Shown: positions 10,736 to 22,405, counted from the first letter of the stretch. The stretch: 64,000 nt of DNA from Rusavskia elegans (GCA_011316305.1 SAUG01000101.1:233749-297748), one strand, 5' to 3'. Notes: a model not told the origin generated them from the sequence alone. Made by a program: numbers and translations.

Positions 10736-12772
10736 ATGACTGCAATGTTCGGCACTTCGTTACCATTTCTGACTGTCCCATACATGGCAAAAGCAAGTAG
10801 ACTCGAGCTGAGAGGAAGGCAAGCTAAAGATCCCGGTACCAAACGTTATCAGTACGCTCCGTTAGGAGAGCATCAGATCCGAGTGTTGAGTATATCAATA
10901 GAGCCTGGTACTGGCTTTGTGGTGTGCAATTTTGACCACCGAAATCTCGAGTCAAGTCTTGGTGCCTACAGAGCGATATCGTATTGCTGGGGAGATCCTA
11001 CGCCGTCTTACCGTGTCAAGTGTGGCAATGGACAGTCACTGCTGGTCACCAAATCCGCTGCCGAGATCCTGACGCTTGTACTTTCTCGGAATACTACAGA
11101 TGTATACTGGATCGATCAACTCTGCATCAATCAAGAAGATATATTAGAGAAGTCTGCACAGGTCTTGATGATGGGCCAGATCTATTCATCGACAAAGCAA
11201 GTCATACCATGGTTGGGACGTGGAAATGCAGACAGCAAAACAGCCATAGACTTCGTTGAGATGCTATACAAGGAGATCGAAGATATGAAACTCAAGGGAC
11301 TCCAGCCAACACTGACGCCCATCTTGTCTTTGCCAGTCACCATCCGTACTTTCGTATCCGAGAGGCGTTTGTCACGAAAATGGTACCCACTCACCGATTT
11401 TCTCAAAAATCCTTGGTTTGAGCGTGCTTGGGTGATGCAGGAAGTCATTATGGCCTGCGCTAAAATTGACGACTCCTCCCGCTTGGAACCTCCCATTGTT
11501 GTCTCTTTCGAGAAATGTACTATAGGATTCGGTGTACTTGCCGAGGTTCTCCGGATACTCGAGACTGACAATCTCCTCCTGGCATTGTTCTACGATAAGC
11601 TAGACAGTGATGGTACTGGAGGGCTTGGGATGGAGCCTCCGGGTCTCACAGCTATCAGGCTTTTCTCACGTTTGCGGAACGGTGTGAGCCGTCATTTCCC
11701 AATCCGACTATACACTGGACTGAGCCGCGCCTGGGACTTCAAAGCGGGCAACGACAGGGACAAACTGTATGCAGTTCGTGGATTCTGCGAACAAGTAGAC
11801 AATGCAGCGTTCCGGCTCGACTATGCGGCCACCGTGGAAGATGTCTACAAGACTTGGACCACTGCCTTATTCGAGAGCCGTGAGTGGTATCCATGGCAGC
11901 TTCACATGGCTGGAATAGGACTGCGGAGATCTTACACAAGTCTCCCATCTTGGGTGCCAGACTACAGTTCAAGTTCTCCCTGGGTACAGCTAAGACCAGA
12001 GACCAGTGCAGGCAGAGAGGGTGACTATTATCGTGCTTCAGGCGCGCCTAGAATGCCTGAAATTATCGTCGATCGTCTTGCCGATAGCATCCGCCTTCGA
12101 GCAATCCACATCGACAAAATCGAAGTCATATTTAGACAGCCCTCAATGCAGATGGGTAGCGGCCTGCGGTATCGAATTTCGAATCAATTATTACTGAACC
12201 CCGACAGGAAAACTTACCAAGCCCGCCTTGAATGGCTTCAAAGCATCTTAAATTTTCTGAGGGCCTCTGCTCCTGCTTCCGAGGACAACGACAATCAGGC
12301 TGTGCAAGACCTCTGGCAGACAATTATTTCAAACTATAACGCCAGTGAAGCCTCCCCTGACGGCATCTTTTGGGAGGCGTTTGAATCGTGGTACCGAGTC
12401 CTCGAATTCCTTGCTGGCAACCTCAGGAGTAGCTTGATCGCAACATTCGCAATGTCACGAGCAGGCGATGTATACAATCGAACCATCATGTTCGAAACGC
12501 TGAAAATGAAATCACTTGGAGATCGACCAGTCTTCGGGACTTGTCAAAGGCGTCTTCTCGGTTACGGTCCCAAAGGTATGCTGGCTGGCGACGTCCTCTG
12601 CATTGTCCAAGGGATGTGTACGCCGTTTCTACTGCGAGAAAACACAAGTAACGCAGGAGAATGTGAAGGTACGGACAAGAGATGGAGATTAGTGGGTGCG
12701 TGTTACGTGCACCGTCTGATGTATGGCGAAGGGACGGGGATGGGAGAGATGAAAGATTTCGTAGTGATTTGA
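10736..12772 (+). CDS. HET-domain (heterokaryon incompatibility) protein
   Basis: Single-exon gene of 678 residues. The three HET blocks are clear: Y-R-A-I-S-Y-C-W-G-D (about 78-87), V-Y-W-I-D-Q-L-C-I-N-Q-E-D (123-135) and the following helix Q-V-L-M-M-G-Q-I-Y-S-S-T-K-Q-V-I-P-W-L-G (142-161), then P-W-F-E-R-A-W-V-M-Q-E further on. HET domains mediate non-self recognition and regulated cell death in filamentous ascomycetes; many copies have no known partner. The C-terminal 400 residues carry the usual W-D-F-K-A-G-N-D-R-D-K-L-Y-A-V-R-G segment of this family and no NACHT, WD or ankyrin repeat. A second possible start lies at residue 17 (MAKAS...). The gene opens a gene-poor, repeat-bearing block, typical of the accessory setting of HET genes. 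Confidence 0.92.
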   Translation: MTAMFGTSLPFLTVPYMAKASRLELRGRQAKDPGTKRYQYAPLGEHQIRVLSISIEPGTGFVVCNFDHRNLESSLGAYRAISYCWGDPTPSYRVKCGNGQSLLVTKSAAEILTLVLSRNTTDVYWIDQLCINQEDILEKSAQVLMMGQIYSSTKQVIPWLGRGNADSKTAIDFVEMLYKEIEDMKLKGLQPTLTPILSLPVTIRTFVSERRLSRKWYPLTDFLKNPWFERAWVMQEVIMACAKIDDSSRLEPPIVVSFEKCTIGFGVLAEVLRILETDNLLLALFYDKLDSDGTGGLGMEPPGLTAIRLFSRLRNGVSRHFPIRLYTGLSRAWDFKAGNDRDKLYAVRGFCEQVDNAAFRLDYAATVEDVYKTWTTALFESREWYPWQLHMAGIGLRRSYTSLPSWVPDYSSSSPWVQLRPETSAGREGDYYRASGAPRMPEIIVDRLADSIRLRAIHIDKIEVIFRQPSMQMGSGLRYRISNQLLLNPDRKTYQARLEWLQSILNFLRASAPASEDNDNQAVQDLWQTIISNYNASEASPDGIFWEAFESWYRVLEFLAGNLRSSLIATFAMSRAGDVYNRTIMFETLKMKSLGDRPVFGTCQRRLLGYGPKGMLAGDVLCIVQGMCTPFLLRENTSNAGECEGTDKRWRLVGACYVHRLMYGEGTGMGEMKDFVVI

Positions 12773-15081
12773 AAATGACACGGCCTCCCTTCCACAGCTA
12801 TGACTGCCATCAGCACTCTGGGATTCTGGCGCCACTGAAGAAGAGCAACGAGCGAGGCGCGAGTTAAGAACAAAGGGCGGCTAGAGAAGCTACCTATCCT
12901 TGGTCTGCTACAGTGTTCCCACGGCCCACCACTCAATAAGTTTCCCTCGCAAGAGTCACTTACATCTACACGTGACATTCGGGCAATCGATATCACGATA
13001 TCCTTCTTCGAGGTAGCGGCTGTTATCCGCCTCTCGTTGCGATTGGTCTGTGGTATAACATAATTTGACATGACAAGTCCGCCAGAGCAGAGGCAACACA
13101 CATTTCAGCAGACGAAGGGATACGGACGTACCCGGATTTCGATCGTTATCCTCATCATTTAAGCCAAAAATGATTACACAGTGTTGCAACAAGCAACTCA
13201 CACCGCGTGACGACCACCGGTAAGAGCAGACACAGGAGCAGCGTGGCACCGATGTCGCATGGAGGATGTCGTAATATGTGTCAAAGGGAAGTAGGTGCTG
13301 CTGCCGCCGCGTCCTCGACATCCTATCTCCCGGTGAGCAGCATCGTTCGGACACTCTCAGCGGCTAGGTATCTATTCGACTTGGCGGAGTGGGCATCCGA
13401 TATGTACCTCGACTGCCAGCCAAATCGGATGCTCTACCAGTGTAGCGGCGCCGTGTCCGGATTTCTCTGCTCACCGCGAGCCTGTATCCTTGGTCACGTA
13501 AGCTTGGTAAGTAAAATTCTCGCTCTTCAGCGATTTATTCAACAGCTCTCTGCAACTACCGTGGTAGATTGCGATCCGAGATTGCGTGGCTGTTGTCGCG
13601 ATTAACGAAAATCCAGTCTGAACCGTACCGCATCTCATAGCGTCATATTGAGCTGCTATGAGGTTCTGGGTCATATCGGGTTTCCTGATGGAATCACAGC
13701 CTCCATTCATTGACCCCCAACACAATCCTCTCAGCCAACCTCAAAGGCCAACCACGGCTCCAAGGCTTGACTACTGTTGTATCGACTTCACATTCATAGT
13801 CCCACAAACAAGTGCAGGAACTATGACTGTGCATTGTTGTTCAGCCTTCGCTATTGGTGCATCATAAGTTGCCTTTCCATAAGGTACATCGTCGAACTGT
13901 TCGCTATGTTTGTTTGGCTGAGATACGAACATCTCAGGATTATCACCATACAATGATTGAGCGGGCTTACAAGTGAGTCTCACAATTGGCTCTTCTTTTC
14001 TACTACCTTTCTACCCCCGTTTTCGATCACGATGTGCAGTCCGTGGTGGATCTTCCTCTAAGTGGGTCAAGCCAAAGGATCCAGGTACCCGAGAGGTTCC
14101 TCAATCCATCAGCGCATCAGCGCTGTAACCTCCAGAGCCCAAGAAGTAGTGCGGTCACTGCGGTGTCTCTGCTTTGTACCTCAATCCGTCAATCGATCAT
14201 GACTGTTGTATCATTGCTCTATCGTCGTCTCCTCTATGGCCAAAAGCCTTGAAAGTTTATTTCCTTGCCATTCGCACAGAACTCGCCGCCTTGATGGATT
14301 CGCAGTGCCACTTCTAGTATTGGGGCTTGCAGAACGAGAGCTGCATTGTGACGTCTTCGCAAGTCTTGAAAAATTCGACTTCTGTGTTCGGCACATGTTG
14401 AGAAAACCTCGTGAGGAAAGCCGCGTTCCAGATTTCTTGCAGCCACCCAGCAGATGGGAAATGCAATGCTAGACGATTTTGCTCACAGCAGCTATCACCC
14501 GGGAATGCTGCGATGTATGGGTACTCCATGTCACCGACATAGTACTCGTCAAGTTGGCCTGCCACGACCGGCTATCACGGCCATGTACTACCACAACAAG
14601 ACTCGACGTTTCATCGGCAAAGTGTTTGTGGCCAGTCCTGTACTCATACTTCGTCCATCGCTTGTAACAGATCCTCTAGCTGGGTCGTTCTCAACATCAG
14701 AGCTGGCGACGACTGACGTGTAGTAACGAGCCCCAAGACCGAGGGATCTAGTACGTCCTGCAGCAACATGACTACAATTACAACAAAGGACTCATCGACA
14801 CAGTGTTGGTGACACCATGTCTACAATCATGTTTCGGCCGTTGCTTGTAACAAATCATCTAATTGGCTCGTTCATGACAGCAGAGCTGGCAACATTTGGT
14901 CTCTGTCAGAGAACGTGCAATCTGCCTCCATCAACAGCTCATCAGAACAACAACTTCAGACATTTCAAGTACCATCGTCAGCAGGCCTTTTGATATAATC
15001 CGGTCAACTCATCTCAAGATTCAACTCCTCACTTTGCAATACATCCAACGTCCATCAATCTGAATACCAACAAGCTTCATT
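12773..15081. other. Gene-poor 2.3-kb region with degenerate repeat
   Basis: Between the HET gene and the small secreted protein no open frame exceeds about 132 codons and none shows a domain. Its right half contains a diverged tandem duplication (14583-14892, listed separately). Minus-strand fragments around 13771-13983 and 14211-14565 read as short protein-like stretches interrupted by stops, which could be remnants of a lost gene, but I cannot identify them. Confidence 0.5.
14583..14892. repeat. Diverged tandem duplication, unit about 130 bp
   Basis: Copy A (about 14583-14710) and copy B (about 14767-14892) align along their length. Shared blocks include ACAACAA(A/G) near the left, then T-CG-C-TTGCTTGTAACA-AT in the middle and TAGCTGG/TAATTGG-CTCGTTC-A...CAGAGCTGGC(A/G)AC at the right. 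Both copies preserve order and spacing, with offset about 182-184 bases. Divergence is substantial, many differences being C/T or G/A. No open frame is preserved across both. It could be a decayed part of a mobile element or an old local duplication. Confidence 0.6.
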
Positions 15082-15594
15082 ATGCAGTTCCCTACCCTCT
15101 TCGTTGCAGCAGCCGCTCCCTTTCTCATCTCTGCATCCCCAACTGAACGCCGATCCGCCTCCTTGAACAAGCTCGACCAGAGAGGCATCTTCGACGGCAT
15201 CCCCCCCGGCTGCAACTTCGCCGGCAAATTCGGCAACGCCTACATCGAACACCCCATCGGCGATGACAACTCAAAGTCCTGCTTCGGCTGGGACAACGGC
15301 GGTGCCAGCAAGTGCGGCACCACACGCTACAGCAACGAAGAATACGACAACATCAAGGCAGCCGTCCGCGAGCAAGTTACCAAAGACGGATGGAAGGAGA
15401 GCAGCGATGCGGGCAAATGGACGGTTACTTTCCAACTGGGCACGACGGTATTTGATGACAGGGATACCAAGGCCGTTGATGATACGTTGGATTCGATCAG
15501 CGTGGAGGGCAAGGCTGGCGTTGCGGACTTGACGTATTACTGGCAGAGGAACGGGAATGTTTTGACTGTTTCTCGCGGAGGCAAGTGCCCCTGA
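15082..15594 (+). CDS. Small secreted protein with four cysteines (effector-like)
   Basis: Single-exon gene of 170 residues. Residues 1-18/19 form a classical signal peptide (hydrophobic F-V-A-A-A-A-P-F-L-I-S-A core). A short segment ending in L-D-Q-R (31-34) may be a propeptide cleaved by a Kex2-like protease, leaving a mature chain that begins G-I-F-D-G. Cysteines are at 44, 67, 78 and 169, enough for two disulfides, and the penultimate-residue cysteine suggests a closed fold. No transmembrane segment, GPI signal or known enzyme motif is visible. I do not recognise the family; size, secretion and an isolated gene-poor position fit candidate effectors or antimicrobial proteins, but this is inference. 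Confidence 0.75.
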   Translation: MQFPTLFVAAAAPFLISASPTERRSASLNKLDQRGIFDGIPPGCNFAGKFGNAYIEHPIGDDNSKSCFGWDNGGASKCGTTRYSNEEYDNIKAAVREQVTKDGWKESSDAGKWTVTFQLGTTVFDDRDTKAVDDTLDSISVEGKAGVADLTYYWQRNGNVLTVSRGGKCP

Positions 15595-16225
15595 TCTGTC
15601 CTGACATCAGACACTTCGAATGGCAGCCAGCCAAACCGGATATCCATCAGTGGATGGTTGCATTATTCTGGGGTATTTCTTGCAGGAAGGCAATATGAGT
15701 TTGCAGTGTTCCTTTTGTCAGCGTGTCTTCAGCGTGTCACTCTTTACATACACAGTCAGGAGCCCCTGAATGTAAATTGGATGTTCAATCCTTGTTTTTG
15801 GATTGCCCAATCTCAATCTATCTCAAAGATGTTGCGATTACTGGAACATTTGATATCACTGCAGTAAAAGCGGACGTTGATATCTACACATGATCAAACC
15901 GAAAATGCATATCCTTAACTTTTGTATCCCATATAACGACGTCTCGGTCTATACGCAGCATGAAGCCTACGTTCACTGAAGATCATTCAGTATGTTGTTC
16001 ATAGAAAGGAGAAATCAGAGGGGTGGCGTTTAAGAATTGCTGATTGCTTGGCACGGCGCTAGTGGAGCGCCGTATCATCACCAGTGCCTCGAACAGCTTC
16101 ATCCCATCTAGACTCTTCATATTCGATAATCCTTCCACGCCGGCAGATGCATTAGGATCACGATTTTCAGCTAGAGTACTACCTTTCGATACGAGACTGG
16201 GCAAGCGTCCACACCGACCGCCATC
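15595..16225. other. Intergenic region upstream of VPH1
   Basis: 631 bases containing the 3' end of the secreted-protein gene and the VPH1 promoter. No frame above 76 codons and no repeat noticed. Confidence 0.5.
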
Positions 16226-19154
16226 ATGGGGCCACCCAAAGATACCCTTTTCCGCTCGGCGGACATGTGCCTGACCCAGCTCTACATTGCCAACGAAATC
16301 GGTCGGGAGGTTGTGAGCGCGCTGGGAGAAGTTGGCGAGGTCCAGTTCCGAGATGTGAGTGCCACACCATGTCCCTGGGGAAGCCAGGCTGCAAACTTCG
16401 GATTAGTCCGAGGTAAAGGATGTTGCTGACGGTGGCATGCCACAGCTTAACACCGAGACCACCGCTTTCCAAAAGACTTTCACACAAGAAATCCGGAGGC
16501 TGGACAACGTCGAAAGGCAGCTGCGTACGTGCTGTGCAAGCAGGGGCCCTGCTGAACGAGCCCTAACCTGCGGCAGGATACTTTGGCTCCCAGATAGAAA
16601 AGGAGTCGATCCCGGTCAGACCGCAATACGAATTCTCCAACATCCTTGCAGCGCCCTCGGCATCAGAGATCGACGAGCTAGCCGACAACAGCGAAAGGTT
16701 GGAACAGAGGGTGTCGTCGCTATACGACAGCTACGAGACTTTGAAGAAGCGAGAGGTCGAGCTCACCGAATGGCGATGGGTCTTGACAGAGGCCGGTGGC
16801 TTTTTTGATAGGGTGAGGCTCGTTCAAACCATCGGAAGGCTGTTACTCAAGCTGATAGGCGTTCAAGGGCGATGTGGAAGAGATACGCCAATCCACCGAA
16901 GACGACGATGCTCCTTTGCTTCGAGATGTCGAGCAACAGCCCAGAGGCCAAAACGGTGATACCACAGGCGGGCAATCCCTATCCGGCATGAACATCGGTT
17001 TCGTTGCTGGCGTCATTCCACGATCTCGCATTGCAGCCTTTGAACGCATTCTCTGGCGGACCTTGCGCGGCAATCTGTACATGAACCAGTCCGAGATACC
17101 AAAGGCCATCGTCGATCCGACCAATAACGAGGAGATCCAGAAGAACGTCTTTGTCATCTTCGCCCACGGAAAGGAGATCTTGGCAAAGATTCGGAAGATC
17201 TCGGAATCACTGGGCGCCGATCTATACAGCGTCGATGAAAACAGTGAGCTGAGAAGGGATCAGGTCCACGAGGTCAACAGCCGTCTCAGCGACCTGGCCA
17301 GTGTACTACGCAACACGAAGAATACCTTGGATGCCGAACTCACCCAGATTGCCAGAAGCCTTGCTGCATGGTTGGTCGTTGTGAAAAAGGAAAAGGCTGT
17401 TTACCAGACCCTCAACCGCTGTTCGTATGATCAAGCGAGGAAAACGCTCATTGCGGAGGCTTGGTGCCCTACGAACTCCCTTCCTTTGATCAAATCCACC
17501 TTGCAAGATGTCAACGATCGGGCTGGTTTGTCGGTCCCCACCATCGTCAACCAAATCAAAACCTCCAAGACACCTCCCACGTACAACAAGAGAAACAAGT
17601 TTACCGAAGCCTTTCAGACCATCATTGACGCTTACGGTACCGCCAAATACACCGAAGTGAACCCCGGCCTGCCGACGATCGTTACCTTCCCGTTTCTGTT
17701 CGCCGTCATGTTTGGCGATATGGGTCATGGCTCGCTCATGGCATTGGCTGCTAGTGCGATGATCTACTGGGAAAAGCCGCTCTTGAAGACGAAACTCAAC
17801 GAGCTTGTGTCCATGGCCTTTTATGGTCGATATATTATGCTGATGATGGGTGTATACTCGATCTTTACTGGATTACTCTACAATGATATCTTTTCCAAAG
17901 CTTTGACTTTGTTCCCCAGTCAATGGCACTGGCCGGACGACTTCTCCCAAGGGCAGTCGGTCGAGGCCAACCTGCAGGGAAGCTACCGCTATCCGTTTGG
18001 ACTTGACTGGAACTGGCATGGGACGGACAACGAGCTGCTATTCAGCAACAGCCTGAAGATGAAGCTCAGTATACTAATGGGTTGGGCCCATGTACGTTAC
18101 CATCGCTACCCGTACTACTCCGAGCTGACTAGTCTGACAGATGACGTTCTCCCTCTGCTTCTCATACATCAATGCCCGCCATTTCAAATCACCTATCGAC
18201 ATCTGGGGGAACTTCGTGCCGGGTATGGTTTTCTTCCAATCCATCTTTGGATACCTCGTCTTCACAATAGTTTACAAATGGTGTGTTGATTGGATCGCGA
18301 TCAAGAAGCAGCCGCCAAGTCTGCTGAACATGCTCATCTATATGTTCTTGCAGCCAGGCAAGGTCGCGGAAGATGAGCAGTTGTATGGAGGCCAAGCGAT
18401 TGTCCAAGTCATCTTGGTTCTCATCGCAGTCATCTGCGTGCCCGTCTTGTTACTGCTCAAGCCCTTCTACTTACGCTGGGAATACAACCGAGCTCGAGCG
18501 ATGGGCTACCGTGGCATCGGCGAAACATCCAGGTTCAGCGCGCTGGATGATGAGAACGAAGACGGAAACGCGATGAACGGTGGTCGAGATAGCATGGGCT
18601 CGGATCGCGAGGCGGCTGCAATGGTCACGCAGGATATTGGCGATGAAGAGCATGAAGAGTTCGAATTCTCCGAGGTGATGATTCACCAGGTCATTCATAC
18701 CATCGGTTCGTCCTTTCGTTTTCCTCCATGCCGGCTGTTTTACTGACGGCAAGATAGAGTTCTGTCTCAATTGCGTGTCTCACACGGCGTCGTACCTTCG
18801 GCTCTGGGCTCTGTCTCTGGCGCATCAACAGCTGTCGGTTGTGCTCTGGGACATGACTCTCGGGAACGCGTTCAGTTCGACAGGTGTACTGGGGGTCATC
18901 ATGGTGGTGGTGTTCTTCTACGTATGGTTCTTCTTATCGATCGCGATCCTGTGTGTGATGGAAGGTACCAGCGCTATGCTGCATTCGCTTCGATTACACT
19001 GGGTAGAGGCTATGAGCAAGCATTTCATGGGTGACGGGGTAAGTTCATGGTCCTCTGTCGAAGGGTCACAGCATGCTAATGGTGGTGACGATAGATCATG
19101 TTCCAGCCGTTCAGTTTCAAGCTTTTGTTGGAGGAGGATCAGGATGAAGGATAG
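16226..19154 (+). CDS. VPH1: V-type proton ATPase subunit a (Vph1/Stv1 type)
   Basis: Seven exons join to 860 residues: 16226-16354, 16446-16524, 16577-16812, 16859-18091, 18141-18705, 18758-19038 and 19095-19154, all GT-AG and in phase. The product is the large membrane subunit of the Vo sector of the vacuolar proton pump: an N-terminal cytosolic domain (starting with [12 protein letters not shown] and carrying [12 protein letters not shown]) and a C-terminal domain of about eight membrane helices. Diagnostic motifs are [25 protein letters not shown] and [16 protein letters not shown], whose arginine corresponds to the proton-transfer Arg735 of yeast Vph1. The very short last exon (60 nt) encodes the conserved F-x-P-F-S-F end. 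Length is normal for the family. Confidence 0.96.
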
Positions 19155-19673
19155 AATATGGCGTTGTCATTGTAGATATATCTGTACGTACTGACATCAA
19201 ATTACAACGTCAATGTACACCGTCTTTGCATATTCGATTCATCTACTTTACTCCGTAAAAGGGGGAGCATGCCCAATTCCTCCCAATCCGTGCGGATTAC
19301 TAAGCACGTTCAGGCTCATTATGTAGTATTTGCGTCACAACCTGTAAACCATCACCATCCTTCTTTCCCCACAATTTGATGCCGTAACGCATATTGTTCA
19401 CCACAGGTATTGAGTTGCATGTGCTAGCAAACATACTTTGTTTCCAGGCAGCTGAGACCAGCTGAAGCGTCAAAGACGCTATTGAAGCCACACTAAGGTA
19501 TACGAACTTCATGAATGGTCCAAACCCATTGGGCTGAAGTGGACTGTACAATCGCCATGATCTGGCTTGCAAACAGCGTATCCTGAAACAAAACCAATTT
19601 CTGGAGCATCTGGAGCACACCGGATTCAAATCACACATAATCAACATCCCAATTTGCATCTCAATACTCAACA
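19155..19673. other. Intergenic region between VPH1 and GPT2-type gene
   Basis: 519 bases between co-oriented genes, expected to contain the VPH1 terminator and the acyltransferase promoter. A minus-strand frame (19300-19800) is present but overlaps the start of the next gene and has no domain. Nothing else recognised. Confidence 0.5.
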
Positions 19674-22117
19674 ATGGCTCGGCGCAAGGACGCCTTCCCA
19701 ATGATCGATTGGGTCTACGACGTATGGTTATGGAGCTTCTCCGTCTTGGTGGATCTCTTTTTCCGTGAAGTACACCCGCGAGGATCCTGGAAGATCCCAA
19801 GGAGAGGCCCCATCATCTTCGTCGCCGCTCCTCATGCGAACCAGGTCAGTCCGAGTGTCACGCGATCAACTTGATCCTCCGCTAACGGCTTCTGTAGTTT
19901 GTCGATCCACTCATCCTTATGCGTGTTATCAAGACCGAAGCGCAACGACGGATCGCATGGCTCATTGCCGAAAAATCTATGAAGAGAAAATTCATCGGCG
20001 GTGCTGCCAGGCTCCTAGGTCCGGTTTCCGTAGGAAGAGCTCTGGATAGCACCAAGTCCGGTGCTGGGAAGATATACCTACCAGACCCCTCGGGCAATCC
20101 ACTTTTGATTCGGGGAAACGGCACCAATTTCGAAAAACAGGCCGAAGTGGGCGGTCTGCTAGTGCTACCGACTGTCAATGGGCTGGCCGCCAACGCTGAG
20201 ATTGCTGAAATACACGGTCCGGAAGAGATTCGGTTGAAGAAAGAATTCAAGGGAGACGTTGCGCTGGGGCAATTGACCGGGCAGACGGACGAGGAGAATG
20301 GAGAACCCAAAGACGGCACTGTTCGTAGGGTTCGGGATGGGTATGAAGGCACCTCGTACAAGACCGCTCCGAAAGTTGATCAGACAGAGGTATACAATGC
20401 TGTGTTTGAAAGACTTAGTGCTGGCGGTTGTATTGGTATCTTTCCCGAAGGAGGCAGCCACGATAGGACCGAGCTACTCCCTCTCAAAGGTGATTCTCGC
20501 CAACCACCCTAACGAATCCTTAACTAACACACTCAGCTGGTGTTGCTATCATGGCTCTTGGATCGCTCGCAGCTAATCCGGAATCCGACCTGAAGATCAT
20601 CCCATGTGGCATGAATTACTTCCATGCCCACAAGTTCAGATCTAGGGCGGTTGTTGAATTCGGCTCTCCCATAGAAGTTCCTAGAGAACTGGTCGATCTC
20701 TACAAGAGCGGTGACAGGAGAGAGGCTACGCGGCAACTACTTGAGACGATATATCAAGCCTTAGTCGCAGTGACAGTGACCAGTCCAGACTACGACACCC
20801 TCATGGTACGTACATCGATTACATCAATTATTCTAAGATGCCAATACTAACATCACACAGCTTATCCAAGCGGCCCGGCGTCTGTACAACCCTACAGGCA
20901 AAAAGCTGCCTTTGCCCATGGTTGTCGAACTCAATCGACGTCTGGTCAAGGGATACACCCATTACAAAGACGACTCAAGGATTCTCAACCTTAAGAAATC
21001 CGTCAATGAGTACAATAAGCAGCTTTGGCTTCTGGGCGTCCGAGATCACCAGGTGGAATACGCCAAATTCTCCATCCCAAAGGTCATTTTTACGCTTATT
21101 TACCGCCTTGGTAAGCTCTCAATCATGGCAATCGGCACGTTACCAGGTCTCGTCCTCTTCGCCCCTGTCTTTATCGCTACGAAGATCATCTCTATTAAAA
21201 AGTCTCGCGAAGCTCTCGCCGCCTCGACCGTCAAACTCGAAGGTCGAGACGTCATAGCAACCTGGAAACTCCTAGTCGCCATGGGCTTTGCACCCCTCCT
21301 CTACGTTTTCTACACCGGCCTCCTTACCTACTGGACTTATCGAACCCGCGTCCAAGGCTACATGCCCAACTGGGTCCCCCTCTGGCTCGTCGTAATCTCC
21401 GGCTTCATCTTCTTCCCCGCCATCACCTTTGCCGCCCTCCGCTTCGGCGAAACAGGCATGGACATCCTAAAATCCCTCCGCCCCCTCGTCCTCTCCCTCA
21501 ACCCCACCTCCGCAAACACGCTCGTCAAACTCCGCCAAAAACGCGCCCAACTCTCCGCCGAAGTCACCGACGTCATCAACACCCTCGGCCCAGAAATGTT
21601 CCCGGACTTCGACTCCGCAAGAATCATCGCCGATCCCTTCGGCGACCAACAACAACCACGTACACCTCGTACACCAAGAACACCGTCCCACAACATCCCT
21701 CGACCTCGCACCCCCACAACAGGCCGCGACACCACCACCGACGCCTCCATCGGCGGCGGCAGCAACACCTCCGGTCAAAACCTCCCACGCAACGAATCCT
21801 TCCACGACCTAGGCAACATCGGGCTTTTCGCCTCCCGCCCGCAAACCCCGCGCTCGCATTCTCGCTCCCGCAGCGGCTCCACGGGCGGTGCTGCGTCTGG
21901 CGGGGGATTACAGGCTTTCAGCACCATCACCAGTAAAGAGGGGTTGGAGGAAGTGAGTATGCGGATCCGGGGCGCCATGAAAGAAAGGGGAAAGAGGAGG
22001 AGGAAAAGCGAAGAGATTGGGGGGTTTGAGGGGATGGGGATGACGATGGGTGGGGAGGGGGTGAGTGGGAGTGCGACGCCGGGGAGTGAGGGCGGGGAGG
22101 GGAGGAAGGATATTTGA
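19674..22117 (+). CDS. GPT2: Glycerol-3-phosphate/dihydroxyacetone-phosphate O-acyltransferase (GPT2/SCT1 type)
   Basis: Four exons (19674-19844, 19898-20489, 20537-20805, 20861-22117) give 762 residues. The enzyme attaches the first acyl chain to glycerol-3-phosphate, starting glycerolipid synthesis at the ER. Visible acyltransferase blocks are A-P-H-A-N-Q-F-V-D-P (block I; intron 1 falls between N-Q and F-V-D) and G-I-F-P-E-G-G-S-H-D-R-T-E-L-L-P-L-K-A-G (block III; intron 2 falls just after it). Membrane segments lie near the N-terminus and in the C-terminal half (I-P-K-V-I-F-T-L-I-Y..., L-L-V-A-M-G-F-A-P-L-L, W-V-P-L-W-L-V-V-I-S-G-F). The last 170 residues are Ser/Thr/Arg/Gly-rich with repeated R-T-P motifs, a likely phosphorylated tail as in the yeast enzymes. 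GPT2 and SCT1 cannot be told apart from sequence alone here. Confidence 0.93.
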
Positions 22118-22260
22118 TTTTGCGGATCGGAATCGATGGAGTGGGTGGGATGTGAATGGAAGGGGAAGGGGAAGATGAGAGGGTGATTGATACATTACCT
22201 TTCATGGGTTTAGCGCGGCGTTTCCGGTCCGGGGGGTATGGGGTTTGGAGTTGGTGGTAT

Positions 22261-22288
22261 GGGGTATGGGGTATGGGGTATGGGGTAT
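22261..22288 (+). repeat. Heptamer microsatellite (GGGGTAT)4
   Basis: Four perfect tandem copies of GGGGTAT, preceded by imperfect related units back to about 22236. It lies about 140 bases past the stop of the acyltransferase gene, so probably in or just beyond its 3' UTR. Confidence 0.9.
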
Positions 22289-22380
22289 GAATGAGGTGTT
22301 CTTTCTCTATTGGCTATTTTTATGAGGTTTCGATTGTCTTATGAGTCTCCCTTGCCCGTATGTTTCCCAACGGGGCTTTT

Positions 22381-22405
22381 TTGCTTTGCTTTGCTTTGCT
22401 TTGCT
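22381..22405 (+). repeat. Pentamer microsatellite (TTGCT)5
   Basis: Five perfect tandem copies of TTGCT flanked by T-runs, in the intergenic region downstream of the acyltransferase gene. Confidence 0.9.

Noticed and set aside
12773..15081. Mobile element or pseudogene covering the whole gap
   Set aside because: No terminal repeats, target-site duplication or transposase/reverse-transcriptase motif seen; only the local duplication can be supported.
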